Positions 13,075 to 25,460 are shown, counted from the first letter of the stretch. The stretch: 64,000 bases of DNA from Sphagnum compactum (GCA_965153455.1 OZ234503.1:9429118-9493117), one strand, 5' to 3'. Notes: a model not told the origin generated them from the letters alone. Numbers and translations: made by a program.

Positions 13075-13920
13075 TGACCACCGATTTTCTTATGACCAAA
13101 CATTGTTTTCACCTTCACCTTAAATCCTTTTCCACAAATGGGTGGAAAAAAAACACCCTATAAGCTTGCTTACACATGGAATTTTAGCCCCTCACATTCC
13201 CCCACACTATCCTTCAATTTTGTGTAATAGAGTGTGATAGTTTACACCCCATCACCAAACATAACACGTGCAATGGTAATATAACATTTTTCTTCCTGCA
13301 CCCCACCCACACCCATAACCAAACACAAAACCCTTATTTCTAATTGGACCTTTTCCAAAATTTTGAACATTATTTATATCATGAAATTGTGTGTTCAAAC
13401 CATAGGTCCTAACCATAACCAGGTCCTAGGTTTTTAGAACTAGGTTGGAACCAAACCAGGGTTAGGTTAAAGAATCACACTATACTAGTATAGAACAATG
13501 AAAAAATTCCTAATAAAACTTTGTGACACAACATGCGACACTCCAATCTACCTTTCATGACTATAAACTTGTAGACTACCCTAGTACCTTGGCCAATTCG
13601 ACACTAATTATATTATTTTCAGAAATGTTGAAATTTTCAAAAGTTATTTTTTCCAAATCAAAAAATATTGTGAAGGATAATAGTAAATATTTAGGAATAT
13701 TGCATTTGTTGACATGAAATTTTTTTTCAAAAAAATAAAAAATAAATTATTCGACATACATGCGTTGAAATGGCCAAGGTACTACGGTATACACATGTGA
13801 CACTCCAATCTAACCTTCATGACTATAAACTTGTAGACTACTTTCCATCAAAAGAAATTTGTGCAAATCATGAAAATTATTCGGCTATGATGATGGACTA
13901 CGTGTTCTCACGTCAGCGCC
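13075..13920. other. Intergenic DNA
   Basis: No gene seen. Two stretches near 13,530 and 13,800 share the words 'cactccaatcta' and 'catgactataaacttgtagacta', a short direct duplication about 265 bp apart. Confidence 0.5.
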
Positions 13921-13924
13921 CGGG

Positions 13925-14160
13925 TATTTTTCTCGACAATTTTGTGGTGTAGCCAAAATGGCCTCCTCCATAAGAAGATTTAGCCAAATAGAATCCTTTT
14001 TAATGTTTTGGCTAACCTGCTAGAACTTGTTGTAAAAATATGGGAATTTTGTTTTTTTAAATCGAAATATGGCGAATTAGGGCCATTCTTTTTCACAAAA
14101 GTCCTTTGTATGTGCCAAAATCATGTTTTTTTCAGGTGAAAAAATACACAAATTCGTACC
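13925..14160 (-). repeat. Dispersed repeat family T, copy 3 (inverted)
   Basis: Contains 'gtggtgtagccaaaatgg', 'gaagatttagccaaat', then a segment near 14,020-14,130 matching the 'acttgttgtaaaaatatggga' part of the other copies, in inverse order relative to the 5.5-kb copy. Confidence 0.55.
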
Positions 14161-14534
14161 CCAATAAAAAAGAAAAAAAACTGATCAGAGAAAAAGAATT
14201 CTAATTCATCTATAATTGATAATAATTACTTAATTTTTCATAAATAAAAATTATTTAAATTTTTATTAAATTAATTTACTAAATTTTTAATTTAATTTTA
14301 AAAATTTTACATTAATTAATTTTTATAAAAGCAACTGATGAGCACCATCACCTGGAGTTGCAGGGGCTCATGAGGGCAGGGCTACAGACTTGCTGTTCAA
14401 GTAACAAACACTTGTTCTAGAAATGGCTTCTAGTTACAAACAACACACAGTGATGCCAAATTCAGCAAATTTTTGAGCTCCTACTTGAACAACAAAAAAG
14501 ATAGAGAGAGAGAGAGAGAGAGATACACACACTT

Positions 14535-16553
14535 ATGAGGATGGCAGCATCTACTAGTGATCATCAGCTTCCCATCATCCCCAGAGTGAAGCTTGGCCCT
14601 GAGGGGTTTGAGGTATCGGCTCTAGGATTGGGGTGCATGGGTATGGCTCCATTGCATGGAGCTCCAAAGCCTGAAGCAGAGATGATTGAGCTCATCAGAT
14701 ATGCTGTCAATAGTGGAGTCACATTCCTTGATACTGCTGATGTATATGGTCCTCATACCAACGAAGTTCTTGTAGGCAAGGTGAGGTGATGATGCTCTCT
14801 GTCTGTCTGTCTCTATTGATGTCTGTGTTCTATCTTTTTTGTTTTGAGGATGAACAAGAACCCTAAGCTGGCATTAATGTATGAATGTATGGTAATGGAA
14901 CCTCATCTGGAGAGGAAATTCACAACTTGCAAATCCACCATTGAGCTTGAGCTTCTTGTGTGCATAAGGTTTTGCCTCTAAAGTGTAGTAGCCATGGCTA
15001 CACTATACAATTGCCTGTCTGTCTTTTTGTCTTTGTGTGGGGGAGGGCGGGAACTATCTCACTTTGTACTTGAATCTCTCCATGTCAACCTTTTCTTGTG
15101 CATTTAGTCATCTCTGGAGAGAGAGAGAGAGGGTAAAATTGAATGGAAGGGGGATTGTGGGTGGGTGGGTGGATGGGTGGGGCTGGCCATGGTGGAAAAA
15201 ATGGCAACAGGCAATCAAAGGGATGCGGGAAAAGGTGCAATTTGCCACTAAATTTGGGATTCTTTCTGTCGGAGAATCTTTGCAAATAAGAGGAGACCCG
15301 GAGTGGGTTAGAACAGCATGTGAAGCAAGCTTAAAGAGGTTGGGTGTGGAGTACATTGATCTTTACTATCAGCATCGTGTTGACACCAAGGTGCCCATTG
15401 AAATCACTGTAAGTATGTATGTTTGGTTCCAACCCAAAGCTTCCAATGCATAAGAAGGCCACAAAACGGATTTAGAAGATTGGGGCTGATGCTTGCAACC
15501 TGAGATGATTTTTTTTGGTAGGTGGGGGCAATGAAGAAGTTGGTGGAAGAAGGAAAGGTGAAACATTTGGGTTTGTCTTAAGCTTCGGCATCTGAGATTC
15601 GATGGGCACATGCTGTGCACCCTATAACTGCTGTGCAAATCGAGTGGTCTTTGTGGACAAGGGATGTGGAGGAAGACATCATTCCTACATGCAGGTAACA
15701 TCTTGTAGCATACCCTAGCTGTCAATTGGATCTATAAACATGGATTCGTACCAAGATGTTTTTTCACAGCTTACACTCGAAATGATGGAAAAAACATATG
15801 AATTTACATAATAGACTTGCAACCCTATGAGGTGCTCCCACTGCATTGCATTTTATACATGTGCATATATGGAGTTTTTATTGAAATAAGTATGTATGAG
15901 GGTTATGTGTGCAGGGAGTTGGGGATAGCAATAGTGCCTTACTGTCCACTTGGGCGTGGGTTTTTCTCTAATGCTGATCTGGAGGCAAATAATCTCCACA
16001 TGGTTTGTGATCTCCCTCTACACCTTGGTTGAATCTTACTTGTCTATTCCAGAATTCTGATTTCCCTGAGCTTTTGTTAACTTTGTGACCTCTCTGTCAA
16101 GGGTCTTGGTGAAACAAAAATTTGAGCATACTCAAGTCAAATCTATGCAATCCACCTGAAACTGTAAAATGATGCATACTAAAACCAAAAATGCAAACTA
16201 TGTTTCTACAGATCCCACCGAGATTTTCAGGTGCAAACTTGGAGAAGAACATGATGTTGCGGGCGCAGGTGCAGTCAATTGCTGAAGAAAAAAAATGTTC
16301 ATTGAACCAACTAGCACTTGCCTGGCTTCTACATAAGGGCAATTACGTGGTTCCCATTCCAGGGACTACTAAGAAGGTTAACCTAGAGTCAAACATTGGG
16401 GCGATTGCTGTTGCTTTGAGCAAGGAGGAAATTGTGAAGATTGAAGCTGCTGTGCCTATTGATGAAGTTGCAGGTGAGCGAAGCTTTGATTTTATCATGA
16501 AATTTTCATGGCGTGTTGCATCAAGCCCACCACTTTCTTCATGGAAGGACTAA
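14535..16553 (+). pseudogene. Aldo-keto reductase, five exons, one nonsense codon (AKR-2)
   Basis: Exons 14,535-14,780, 15,211-15,408, 15,522-15,694, 15,915-16,002 and 16,212-16,553 have GT-AG borders matching the intact copy at 25.7-27.7 kb. They sum to 1,047 bp, or 348 codons plus stop, normal for this NADPH-dependent family. The catalytic residues are present: Asp and Tyr in FLDTADVYG (about residues 66 and 71), Lys in FATKFG (about 96) and His in YYQHRVD (about 137). The cofactor loop IPGTTKKVNLESNIGA lies in the last exon. The only clear defect is TAA at 15,579-15,581 (codon 168), where the intact copy has a Glu codon in GLSEAS. Exon 4 is three codons shorter than in the intact copy but in frame. 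A second in-frame ATG follows at 14,541. A (GA)n run directly precedes the start. It is either a very young pseudogene or a base error; a readthrough product is not expected. Confidence 0.85.
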
Positions 16554-16559
16554 CCAAAG

Positions 16560-17840
16560 CTTTTGAGGCTCATTTGTTAGAATATTTTGAATTTTGACTT
16601 GCAGCATTATCATTGTGCAGGAGGAGAATCATTTTTGATAACATTGTCTTTTCTTTGTGCAACAATCTTAAACTTATTGTATACTAAATCATCTTGACAT
16701 TCATGGGGTACACTTTGGTGCAGACAAATTTAAATAAAAGGTTATTCCTAGGGGCAAAATGTTTCTTGACTTTTTGTGTCATCAAAGGTATGAAGAGTTT
16801 GAGGACATGAGACCTAACTTGACTTGCTTCCATAATATGGCAATGACATTTAGTCTATTAACATTTGCGCTTAGATGGTAAGGTCATAGTTTTGTTGAAA
16901 CTTGAGTTGCAAAGTTTTTTTTCTCAATTGCAAATAAGAAATTCATGGTTATGTGAAAAGTAGGCTTCGTATAGGAAAAGTAGAGTTGATTGATCCCATG
17001 ACTTTGAGCTCCACAACCAAAGCTTCCAATAAAGTCTCCTTGCCTTTTGAACTTCAAAGAACAAGCTTGCAACAATTATATCTATGTGTTATTAGGTATG
17101 CAACCAAAAGTATTTGCTGAGGTACTGTGGTATGCAACAACTCAAGCAGGTTGGTTGGGGCTCAAAACCTCACACCATCAATTCCATGAAGGACAAGACC
17201 CAACTCCCATATGTAAGTTCCATCTTCTCATCTGTGTCAAATCTCTCGACAAATCTTCATATTTGGTATAAACCAGTTCTTTGTCGGTTTTTTCATGAGA
17301 ACTGTCAGTTCTTCCTAAATTTTCAAAAACCCAGAACCAGAGGGAGGTTCTTTCGATTCTGAAAGTATGAAAGAATTGGAACCAGAATCACAAAACTGAC
17401 AAAGAACTAGAGGTGTAAGCTGGAACCAAGGTTCTTCAAGTCCTACAATTTTTAAGAACCTGGAATTGGAGGCTATTAACAAAATCTGAGAACTGCACAA
17501 CAATGGTTCAAACTTTCTGCATTATATTTTGCCTCAAATTTCTTTGGCATTAAGTTAACTTGCTGCATTGGGTTTTCTTCAAACTTCTCAAACTTATTTT
17601 TTAGCCTTCACAATTTTGACAATAGGTCTGAATTAGATTTGGTGAGGTTTTAGGGTTTACAACTATATCTTGAAGGATTTTGCTTTCTTTTGGAGGATTT
17701 TTTGAAGATTATGTATATTTTTGCATGGTGAAATATTTGAGTTTCCATAATTCTTCTTTTTGCCTTAAGATGCATTCTAATGTAACTAGTAAGGCCACAG
17801 TTTGTTGACACACCCCTTGTTTCCAAAGCAAACTAAAAAA
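16560..17840. other. Intergenic DNA with GGTTC-type repeat
   Basis: No gene seen. 17,270-17,520 carries the dispersed GAACC/GGTTC repeat (gagaactgtcagttcttcc, aaacccagaaccag). Confidence 0.5.
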
Positions 17841-17849
17841 AAATGTTGT

Positions 17850-18130
17850 TCATAATACTTACCAATCCTCCTATGTTTGGAGATGCAAATCTTGATGATT
17901 TGTTTTGTGCTATGTATGATCTTATATGGGAGCTTTGGCATCATCATAGGCTACTACTTGATGTTTGGTGACAACCTTCAATCACAAATTGCACTTGACC
18001 TACCGTGGGAGGCTACATCATCATATTTTGTCATCTTGGTCACTCTAATCATCCCTTTTGTCAAGTATGCTCTCATGGTCACACCACTTGCAATTGTGGC
18101 CAAACAAACTACTCCCACACCACAAGACCA
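17850..18130 (+). pseudogene. Vacuolar amino-acid transporter (AVT1-like) fragment
   Basis: The plus-strand frame reads a hydrophobic segment, then GYYLMFGDNLQSQIALDLP, then PFVKYALMVTPLAI. This is the order seen in AVT1-type vacuolar amino-acid transporters of the AAAP family (G-Y-x-MFG-D-x-QSQ-x-TLNLP ... NPFxKYALxxTP). Only about 85 residues covering roughly two membrane segments are present. No flanking exons were found within several kilobases, and the frame runs on into unrelated sequence after about 18,120. It is most likely a stray duplicated exon. Confidence 0.65.
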
Positions 18131-18259
18131 AATATGTGCTTTTCAAGTACAATATATTTGGGACACTCTTGGTGGTGAGCCACTTTTAATGGCTCTCAAT
18201 AAGTATCATTCATTAGCATATCTGCATCAATTTATTTCCTTGCATATATTAGGTTAACC

Positions 18260-18995
18260 TTCAAGAGCTGGAATGACCCAAATTGGGTTGACCTTATTTT
18301 ACAATGGGTAAGCGGGGCTAAATTGCACAAAATCAAATTTTATTTTATTTTTTGTTGTTGGATAAAGGATGGAGTTTGTAACACATATTTGATTTTTTTA
18401 TTCTTCACACCATGAGATTGAGAGGTCATTGAAAATTAGTCCCTATTAGCCCCCTCCAAATGAAACCGTCTTTGCCCATGGCCACAAGGGAGGCAGGCAT
18501 CATCACATTGTATTCTCACTCGTCCAAAGGCTGTCAAGGTCACATGCCCACACGGGATTAAAGGCTCAATATTTAGGTGCTTACATTTGTCTGCATTATA
18601 GATCAAAGGCCGTTCACTTGTGGTTAATTTATTTTTTTCTCTTCCTAACATACCATGGTAGGCTAAGAGATCAAGTGTGGTGCGAAAACTTGAGTACAAG
18701 AATAACTAGCATCATATGTGTGGAGAATAGGTACAATGATAATTAGGAATAACTTGAGAAGCTGCCCATTACTTTTGGGAAAAAATTCTTGGGTATTATT
18801 ATTAAGATTAGCTGAGCTTATATATTCTCATTTTGTAAATGCTCCATACATGTGCAATAATATCCATGAATCATTTTTTTAAGTTGATGATTAAAACAAG
18901 AGTTACTTCTGGTTGAGTGACATAGCCAAGTGGGTATGTTCTTCCAAGGATGGTTATTAGTGTGTGAGGAGGAAAAGCTTGGCCAAATGTTGGGT
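18260..18995. other. Intergenic DNA
   Basis: No recognisable gene. An 87-codon minus-strand open frame (18,436-18,699) has no family resemblance that I can name. Confidence 0.45.
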
Positions 18996-18999
18996 GGGT

Positions 19000-19450
19000 A
19001 TCAGAAATGGCAGCAAAACCCCTCCTGTTGTTCTCAGGGAGGTTCTTTCTTTAAGAATTGTGGTTATGAGAATATAGAACTAACTGCCGGAGAACCGGGA
19101 AGAAGGGGTTTGGTGTCGGTTCAAATACCCGCCCAACCATTGGTATTTTCTGTTTGATTGAATTACCCGCTAGTTCCAGTTTCTTGAACAAAAATGAGAA
19201 TCAAAGAACCTCCGGTTCCAATTACTTCAAAACCCCCATTCAAAGACTGCCAGTTCTCATATATAAAAACCAACATTTTTCTGGATGGGTATTGGACTTT
19301 TTTGAATAAAGGCGAACCTGGCATGGTTGTAGTATCAAATCCGAAACACATTTGTTACGAACATTAAGAACCACCCCTGATACCCGGCGAGGTTTGGGTG
19401 TCGCTTCTTCAAATACCCACCCAACGCTGGTAAAAATACGAGACATCAAA
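19000..19450. repeat. GGTTC/GAACC-rich dispersed repeat
   Basis: Contains 'gaaccgggaagaaggggttt', 'ggtgtcggttcaaatac' and 'ccgcccaacc' near 19,090-19,140, and a related block ('aagaaccacccctgatac', 'tacccacccaacgctggt') near 19,365-19,435. The latter phrase recurs at 25,395-25,455 and 53,970-54,040. Non-coding and mobile-looking. Confidence 0.6.
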
Positions 19451-19669
19451 TTCATTAAGTACCTATTACAATGCCCAAGTAAAATTAGGTTTCTTTTACA
19501 CTCGCCTTGTTCTTGACAGGTAAAGGCATCTTTTTTTTGGTTTTGGCATTATTCTCACTTTGGTTCATTCCAACAACAAGTAGCTTAAATGGCCTAAGGG
19601 GGGGATCCCAACACAGGTGTCCGGTCATAGGTCAAGTGTGAACAAATTGGGTTTTAATTCTTGAAGGGA

Positions 19670-20245
19670 AGGTGGTTCCCCAAGGAGTAGGAACATAAGA
19701 AAGGAAGAAACCAACCTAGGGTTTCCAAATGAAAACAAATCTTTCCAACCTAGGGTTTCCAAAGCAAAGAATCTCAACAATTAAAGGGGAGCACCAAGAA
19801 AAGTAGGTAAGTTACCTACTTAATCATAGGTACCTAGTAGTTGTAGAATTTCACACCTTTAAGGTAGACAAAAACCCCAAGGAATTATAATTATTGTTGT
19901 AGAAAATGTCGTCCATCCATCCATCCATCCATCCATCCATCCATAATGCAAATAAGAATTAATTAATAATGTGATGATTGTTTGAGGTTCCCAAGGAGTT
20001 AACAAGGGTTCCCAAACAATAGGAACATGGGCAAGGAACCAACAACCTAGGGTTCCCAAATCAAGGAATCTCAACAATGGAAAGGGGGGCAAGGCAACAA
20101 GAAAGGTAGGTACCGACTTAATTCTAGGTACCTACCTAGTGGTTATAGAGTTTCACACTTTAAAGGTTGGACAAAAAGCCCAAGGAAAAAACCTACCTAT
20201 AATTTAAATTGTGGTTCATCCATCCAACTATCCATCCAACTATCA
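19670..20245 (+). repeat. Direct duplication upstream of the RGG gene
   Basis: Segment 19,670-19,945 and segment 19,986-20,235 share a run of phrases in the same order: 'caacctagggtttcc/caacctagggttccc', 'aatctcaacaat', 'aagtaggtaa/aaggtaggta', 'ataggtacctagtag', 'tttcacac.tttaa' and 'catccatccaac'. The copies are about 315 bp apart and moderately diverged. They end about 350-440 bp before the start codon of the RGG gene, so they may lie in its promoter. Confidence 0.75.
19912..19943. repeat. (CCAT)n microsatellite
   Basis: About eight uninterrupted CCAT units; a degenerate second run occurs near 20,217-20,245 in the duplicated copy. Confidence 0.9.
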
Positions 20246-20576
20246 CTCAAACACCGCAATGCAAATGATAATGATAAGGGGATGATTGTTGGAGGATAAA
20301 AGAGAAGGGGGGGACGGGGGACGGGTGGGGGTAAGGGAGTGCGAACATAGCAAGGGGTGGCAAAAGGGGGGCCAACCCGGTGATTCGCAAACCCTAATGT
20401 GGATAGCATAACAAGAGCGGCGAGCGGCGCTGTTTTGTGTTCTGCTCTCGCGCGTGCGGTTTGGACGTTGTCGTTGCTGTGGGGATTTTGTGTGTGTGTG
20501 TGTTCTTTTGTTGCGTTCGTTTTCATGTGATCTGCCGTTGCTGTGGGGCGCCGTTCGTCACCTAGAGCTTGACGAG

Positions 20577-20591
20577 ATGAAGTGCTGTTGA
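20577..20591 (+). promoter_or_regulatory. Possible upstream micro-ORF of the RGG gene
   Basis: ATG AAG TGC TGT TGA encodes four residues and ends 91 bp before the chosen start of the RGG gene. If the transcript starts upstream of it, this would be a uORF. The transcription start is unknown. Confidence 0.35.
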
Positions 20592-20682
20592 GAGTGTGTT
20601 TTTCTGCGGCTCGTTTTTGTGGGAACTCGGGGAAGTGCCGGCCGCCACAGGGAAGGTGGTGCATCAGGCTGAAGGTGGCAGG

Positions 20683-23234
20683 ATGTTGAAGCAGGAGACG
20701 GCAGCGGCGGCGTCGGCGTTCGAAAACTCTGGAGCTGTACCTCGCGGTCGCAAGCAGGAGGGCGCTGTGGCGTCTCAGAACTTCTTCGCGTTGCTCGGGG
20801 ATGACGAGAATGAGGACCCGACGGCCGTCATTGAGCGCGCCAACTTGCCGAGTCCAGCGGAGAAAGCTGCTGCCAAGAAGAAACCCCAGCAACAGCAGCA
20901 GCAGCAGCAGCCTCCGGCCAAGTTGCCCTCCAAGCCCGCACCTCCAGCTGAGGCTGGTATGCTGTTCTTACTTCCTCTTTGCATTCTGTTGTATTGCAAG
21001 AGGTACCAAGTGTCAAATGGGGGGAGACGAAGCATCGTAGACTGAAGGGGTTTTCCCAACTGTCCAATTGACCGGAAGATGTGGGGGCGGGAATGCTGGA
21101 TGTTGGATTTGACTGCGTGTACCATGGTAGTTCTATTATAATGTCCTGGTTCCAGTGATGAAGGAGCTACTTTGTTCACCAAGGAGGAAGAGTTTACCTG
21201 CATACGTTGTTTTAGGGGGGCTTTTTTATTAGGGCTTGTAGTTCTTCTCATGACAAACAGATGTGTATCATGTTGAGTATCATATTTGCTTCTGCAATGG
21301 CATTCTTGGACTTCTCTACGACATGTGTGTATGGTTGCGTCTTGTTGTTTTGTTTCTCTGATTTTCTCGCTTGGCAGTGAAAGATGTGCAAAGGGGTCAA
21401 TACGAAGGAGGCCGAGGTCGAGGTGACAGAGGAGACCGAGGTGGTGGTGGTCGTGGCGGCCGGGGTGGTTACAGGGATAGAGAGGGAGGACCACCAAGGG
21501 AAGGTGGTCGACCATACTATGGTGATCGTGACAGGGAGGGCGGGGTGCCTCGGGAAGGTGGCCGCGAAGGTGGCAGCAACAACCGAGAACGAGGCAATTA
21601 CAATGCTGATCGCGGCTACAGCAACAACAATAGCCGAGACAATGATGGTTATCAGGGTGGCCGTGGCTCACATGGTGGTGGAGGTGGCGGGTATGGTGAC
21701 AAGCCTTCCCGCACAGAGGATGGTGAGGGTCGTTTCTTGGAAGGTGGTCGAGCAAGAGGTCGTGGTGGAGGTGGTCGGGGTGGCTATGCTAATGAGGGAG
21801 AAGAGCGCCCCAAGAGAACATATGACCGTCACAGTGGATCAGGCCGAGGGTATGCCATTCATCTTCATCTTTTCTTATCTTAACTGAGTTGTCCTTGAAT
21901 GACTTGCATGTGTTTATGTGTGATGTGTGTTGTATTGAGCTCTTGTCTATTTCTTGTATGGTGAGCAAATTACTTTATGCTTGTGTATCAACAGGGTTTA
22001 TGATGACACCTGCAGTGTTCACATGACTCTGCGTGTCCTTCTGGTGTTTGCAGTCATGAGATGAAGAAGGAGGGTTCTGGCAGCAACAACTGGGGGGTCA
22101 TTGGCGATCAAGCTGTTCAGTAAGCTTTTGCTTCAAGTCTTGGGTAGCTGGATTTTGGTATTAGGGTTTTGAAACAGTTTGTAATGTAATGTTTGTAACA
22201 GTGGTGCTCTTTTGGACAAATTTGGGGTGATTGATGCCAGTACGGATTTTTGTTCAACCAGGGAAACTGTTGAGGAGTTGGCAATTGAGGAAGAGATATC
22301 AGTTCCTGTTCCAGAGGAGAAGAAGCCCGAGCAGGAAACAACAGAAGAAGCACCAGTTGATGAGGGTGCTGAGGAGAAAGTTGTGAAAGAACCTGATGTG
22401 AGTGTAGTGGACATTCCATATTTCTTGAAAAATCATTTAGATAGTCTTCTTGATCAATGGTTGTTGAGATACTCCAGCTGAAAGAGGTTGGTCTCTGTTT
22501 ATGTTTGGACACTGCAGTTTCTTGAAATGATATGTTCTATCTGGCATGTTGCAGGAGATGACACTTGAGGAGTATGAGAAGATTCGGGAGGAGAAAAGAA
22601 AGGCTCTTGAGGCAAACAAGAGTGAGGAAAGAAAGGTGGAAGTTGACAAAGCCTTCAAGTCCATGCAATTAGTGGAGAAGAAGAAAGAGGATGATGTTTT
22701 CATCAAGCTGGTAAACATATCCGACCTTCCTTCCTTCTGCATTAGGAATGGGTGATGATGAGATTATCTGGCTCTTTTGAAGCTCCTTTGTACTATGGCT
22801 AAATTTTGATAGTATTTCTTTGTTTAGGGCGATGACAAAGGAAAACTCAAAAAGAAGGAAACGGAGAAGGAAAAAGAAGAGCGAGCAAGGAAGGTAAGCT
22901 CCACCTCTCTGATTCTGCCCCCTTTGACCCAAGGTGCTTAACCTCCTGACAGATGATTTAGCTTGTCCTGGCCTGTGCTAACTGTTTTTTTACTGTCTCG
23001 TAGGCGGTCAGCATCAATGAGTTCTTGAAACCAGCAGAAGGAGAGAAATACTATGGTTCTGGAGGGGGCCGTGGCCGTGGACGCGGAGAGGGCCGTGGAC
23101 GTGGAGAGGGCCGTGATGGCCGTGGGGAAGGCCGAGCCAATTTTGCAGCAGGAGGGGGATTTAGCAATGTGCGGCGTGCCTCAGCACCACGTATTGAGGA
23201 TCCTGGGCAGTTTCCAACCTTAGGTGGCAAGTGA
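20683..23234 (+). CDS. RGG-box RNA-binding protein, HABP4/SERBP1-like (RGGA type)
   Basis: Seven exons with GT-AG borders join in frame: 20,683-20,956; 21,378-21,849; 22,054-22,119; 22,202-22,397; 22,555-22,710; 22,828-22,893; 23,004-23,234. The total is 1,461 bp, 486 residues. The N-terminus has NFFALLGDDENEDP, the Stm1-like start typical of plant nuclear RNA-binding protein A. A Q/P-rich stretch follows, then a long RGG/GGYRDR region in exon 2. Next come RTYDRHSGSGRG-HEMKKEGSGSNNWG (the HABP4/PAI-RBP1 core), an acidic region rich in EE and PE, MTLEEYEKIREEKRKAL, and a second RGRG block in the last exon ending PGQFPTLGGK. The family binds RNA and ribosomes and is usually cytoplasmic or perinuclear. 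I chose ATG 20,683 because the frame upstream holds only a GTG. The 5' half is GC-rich, unlike the surroundings. The gene appears intact. Confidence 0.93.
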
Positions 23235-25075
23235 TGTGCCTGTGTGGCAGCTCATACTAGTGCACCCTTGCTTTTAATGCCAAGTCATTTAAATCAGGTG
23301 CTGCAGTAAGAAGAGAGCTGCCTGAGTTTGTCCAGAACTTTGATGTTTGTGAACTAGGCATTGTATCTAAAGTGTAGCGATGAGTGATGTCTTAGGAGCT
23401 ACCTTGGATGATTTCATTTCCCTTTTCCTTTCTCCTTTGCCTTTCTTTTCCTGCCTACAAGACTTCTTGGTTAGGAGAGTCATGTATTAGTCCTGAAGAC
23501 ATGCTCATCTATGGTGTTGGATTACTCCTTCTGCTCGTATTAGCTTTTTTTCCACAGTGATAGACCAGAGAGTGTAGGGTAAATTGGGTTGACAGTGTTT
23601 TTTCACCTTGAATTGCATAAGCTGATGGTCATGATATTTCTCCTGAAGATATGAGAGTTATCCAAAGGTGTGTAGTCAAGTTGTGCTGAATGCAAATGAT
23701 TGCTCTTCTTTTCAGGGGGGTCTTGGCAGGACATGATTTGTTGAGAGGATATGGTGTCTGGACAGAGGTTAGACAGTGGGGTGCTGACACCATACAAATC
23801 AAAACGTGATAGTAATGGGTTTTGGAAATATTTTGGAGTGGTAGAGAAAGGATTCAGCAATTTGCCATAGAGTTCCATTTGGAGAGAGAGGGTTACCTAT
23901 TAAGTGTATCACCAACTTGAAATTTCTCAAGCCATTGTGTCCTATTTGAACTGGTGTGAAACCTGTGGGTTATTTTGCTTGTTGTAGAAGGATGACTGAA
24001 TGTTGATTGGATTCTAGTTTTTCAATTTCTATGCACCTTGATTGGTATATATTGTGGTTACTATGGCAGTTTGAGGACAAGTTATAAGCATTATTGCACT
24101 GCTGAGACCGGATTGACTTTGGACATTTATTAGTGGAACATGGATTGAGAACTGAATTGCAGGTGTGTATTTCTCTTGGATGTTATGGTATGAAACTGTT
24201 TATGGGATTTACTTGGCCTTATTCACCAGCCCATTTGTGACTGTCACTGCAGTTTTCGTCAGGCAAATGAGTAGTGGCTGGTCAGCCATTGGTATTTGGA
24301 TATCATTGAGAAAGAAATTAGGGTTTGATGCCAGATTTGGTCCAGATTCCTGGAAAAAGCAATATTGCAAGTGATCTAGTATGATTGTGCATGTAAACAA
24401 TACACTTTGTAACTGAATTTCAACAATATGAAATGGTAGCTTTTTTCGTTTCTAGTTATAAAATTTCGCAAAGTGAAGAAGCTTTACTTGGAAATACACA
24501 TTTTACACTGAAAATATGTAGTTTCCCAATTTTTTCTGCAAAGAAAAGGTTATAGAACCGAAAAGATTTGTCACCAGAAAAGATTAGTGTGGACCTTGGA
24601 TGTATATTCCCAAAAGAAGGGGCCTAGAAGGTTGTAGCTGACTTCCTCCTGAATTTTGGGCATGTCCCCCACACATGGGTATCAAATGTGGATACAACTC
24701 AATCCATTGCAATGCATTTATACCAACTACTATTTATGATGTATACATCATCCTACAGCCTTATGAATAATATTTGTATAATTTCATTAGTATGTGAAAT
24801 TAAGTTTTAGCCTTTCATAGGTGGAATTTGTGAGTGTAGATGTAAAACAATGAAAAACAAGTCCCCCTCAGTTACACCCTTACAATCGTAGCGCATTGTC
24901 TGTTTCAAGAGTAAGGTGCCTAATATTAAACTTCTTTTAATCATTTAGGTCCACCAGTTAAAATAATATTTTTTAAGATTTCCACATTTTACTAAATAAT
25001 GAAGCTAGTGTGCTTGAGAGTTTCTTTCAGATTTTCAACATGGTAGGCAGGTATTTTCCAGAAATTTTGATAATT
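23235..25075. other. 3' flank of RGG gene and intergenic DNA
   Basis: The transcript end of the RGG gene must lie in the first few hundred bases, but I could not fix a polyadenylation site. A 69-codon plus-strand frame (24,165-24,374) has no recognised relatives. The rest holds nothing recognisable. Confidence 0.45.
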
Positions 25076-25079
25076 CCAA

Positions 25080-25460
25080 ATTTGCCTAACCAGACTAGAC
25101 AATTTAATTCTGTTAATACACGCTGGTTCTGGTATGTTCACATATTTAAATACTAGAGAACTGCCAGTTCTGGTATTTTGGGAAATAAAAATCAGAATCA
25201 AAGAACCACCAGTTCCAGTTATTTCAAAAACCTCAAAGAATTGATGGTTTTCACAAAAGAACTGATAAGGAACCAGCAGTTTTGTTGGCAGGCATTTGAC
25301 AATTTCAATTTTTGAGAACTGGGACTACATATATATATATATATATAACCCAGTTCTTCGATTTCTTTTCAGAACTTCAGTTATGAACCCTAAGAACCGC
25401 CATGATAACTGGCAGGGGTTCAGTGCCATTTCTACTACCCACCTAACACTGGTGCGAAGT
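25080..25460. repeat. GGTTC-type dispersed repeat with (AT)n
   Basis: Holds 'gaactgccagttctgg', 'aagaaccaccagttccag', an (AT)n run at about 25,328-25,348, and 'aagaaccgccatgataac...ctaacactggtgcg'. The part after (AT)n is repeated at 53,925-54,050 together with the AKR exons that follow, so it marks the left edge of the segment shared by copies A and C. Confidence 0.65.

Noticed and set aside
20596-20682. Longer N-terminus for the RGG protein
   Set aside because: The upstream frame begins with GTG, not ATG; the first usable ATG in frame is 20,683.
20197-20892. 231-codon minus-strand open frame
   Set aside because: Overlaps the first exon and leader of the RGG gene; no family features, composition explained by the GC-rich leader.
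20775-21755. 326-codon minus-strand open frame, rich in His and Cys
   Set aside because: Lies opposite the RGG exons; its H/C/L wording is the complement of Gly-Arg repeats. The plus strand has the spliced, family-matching gene.
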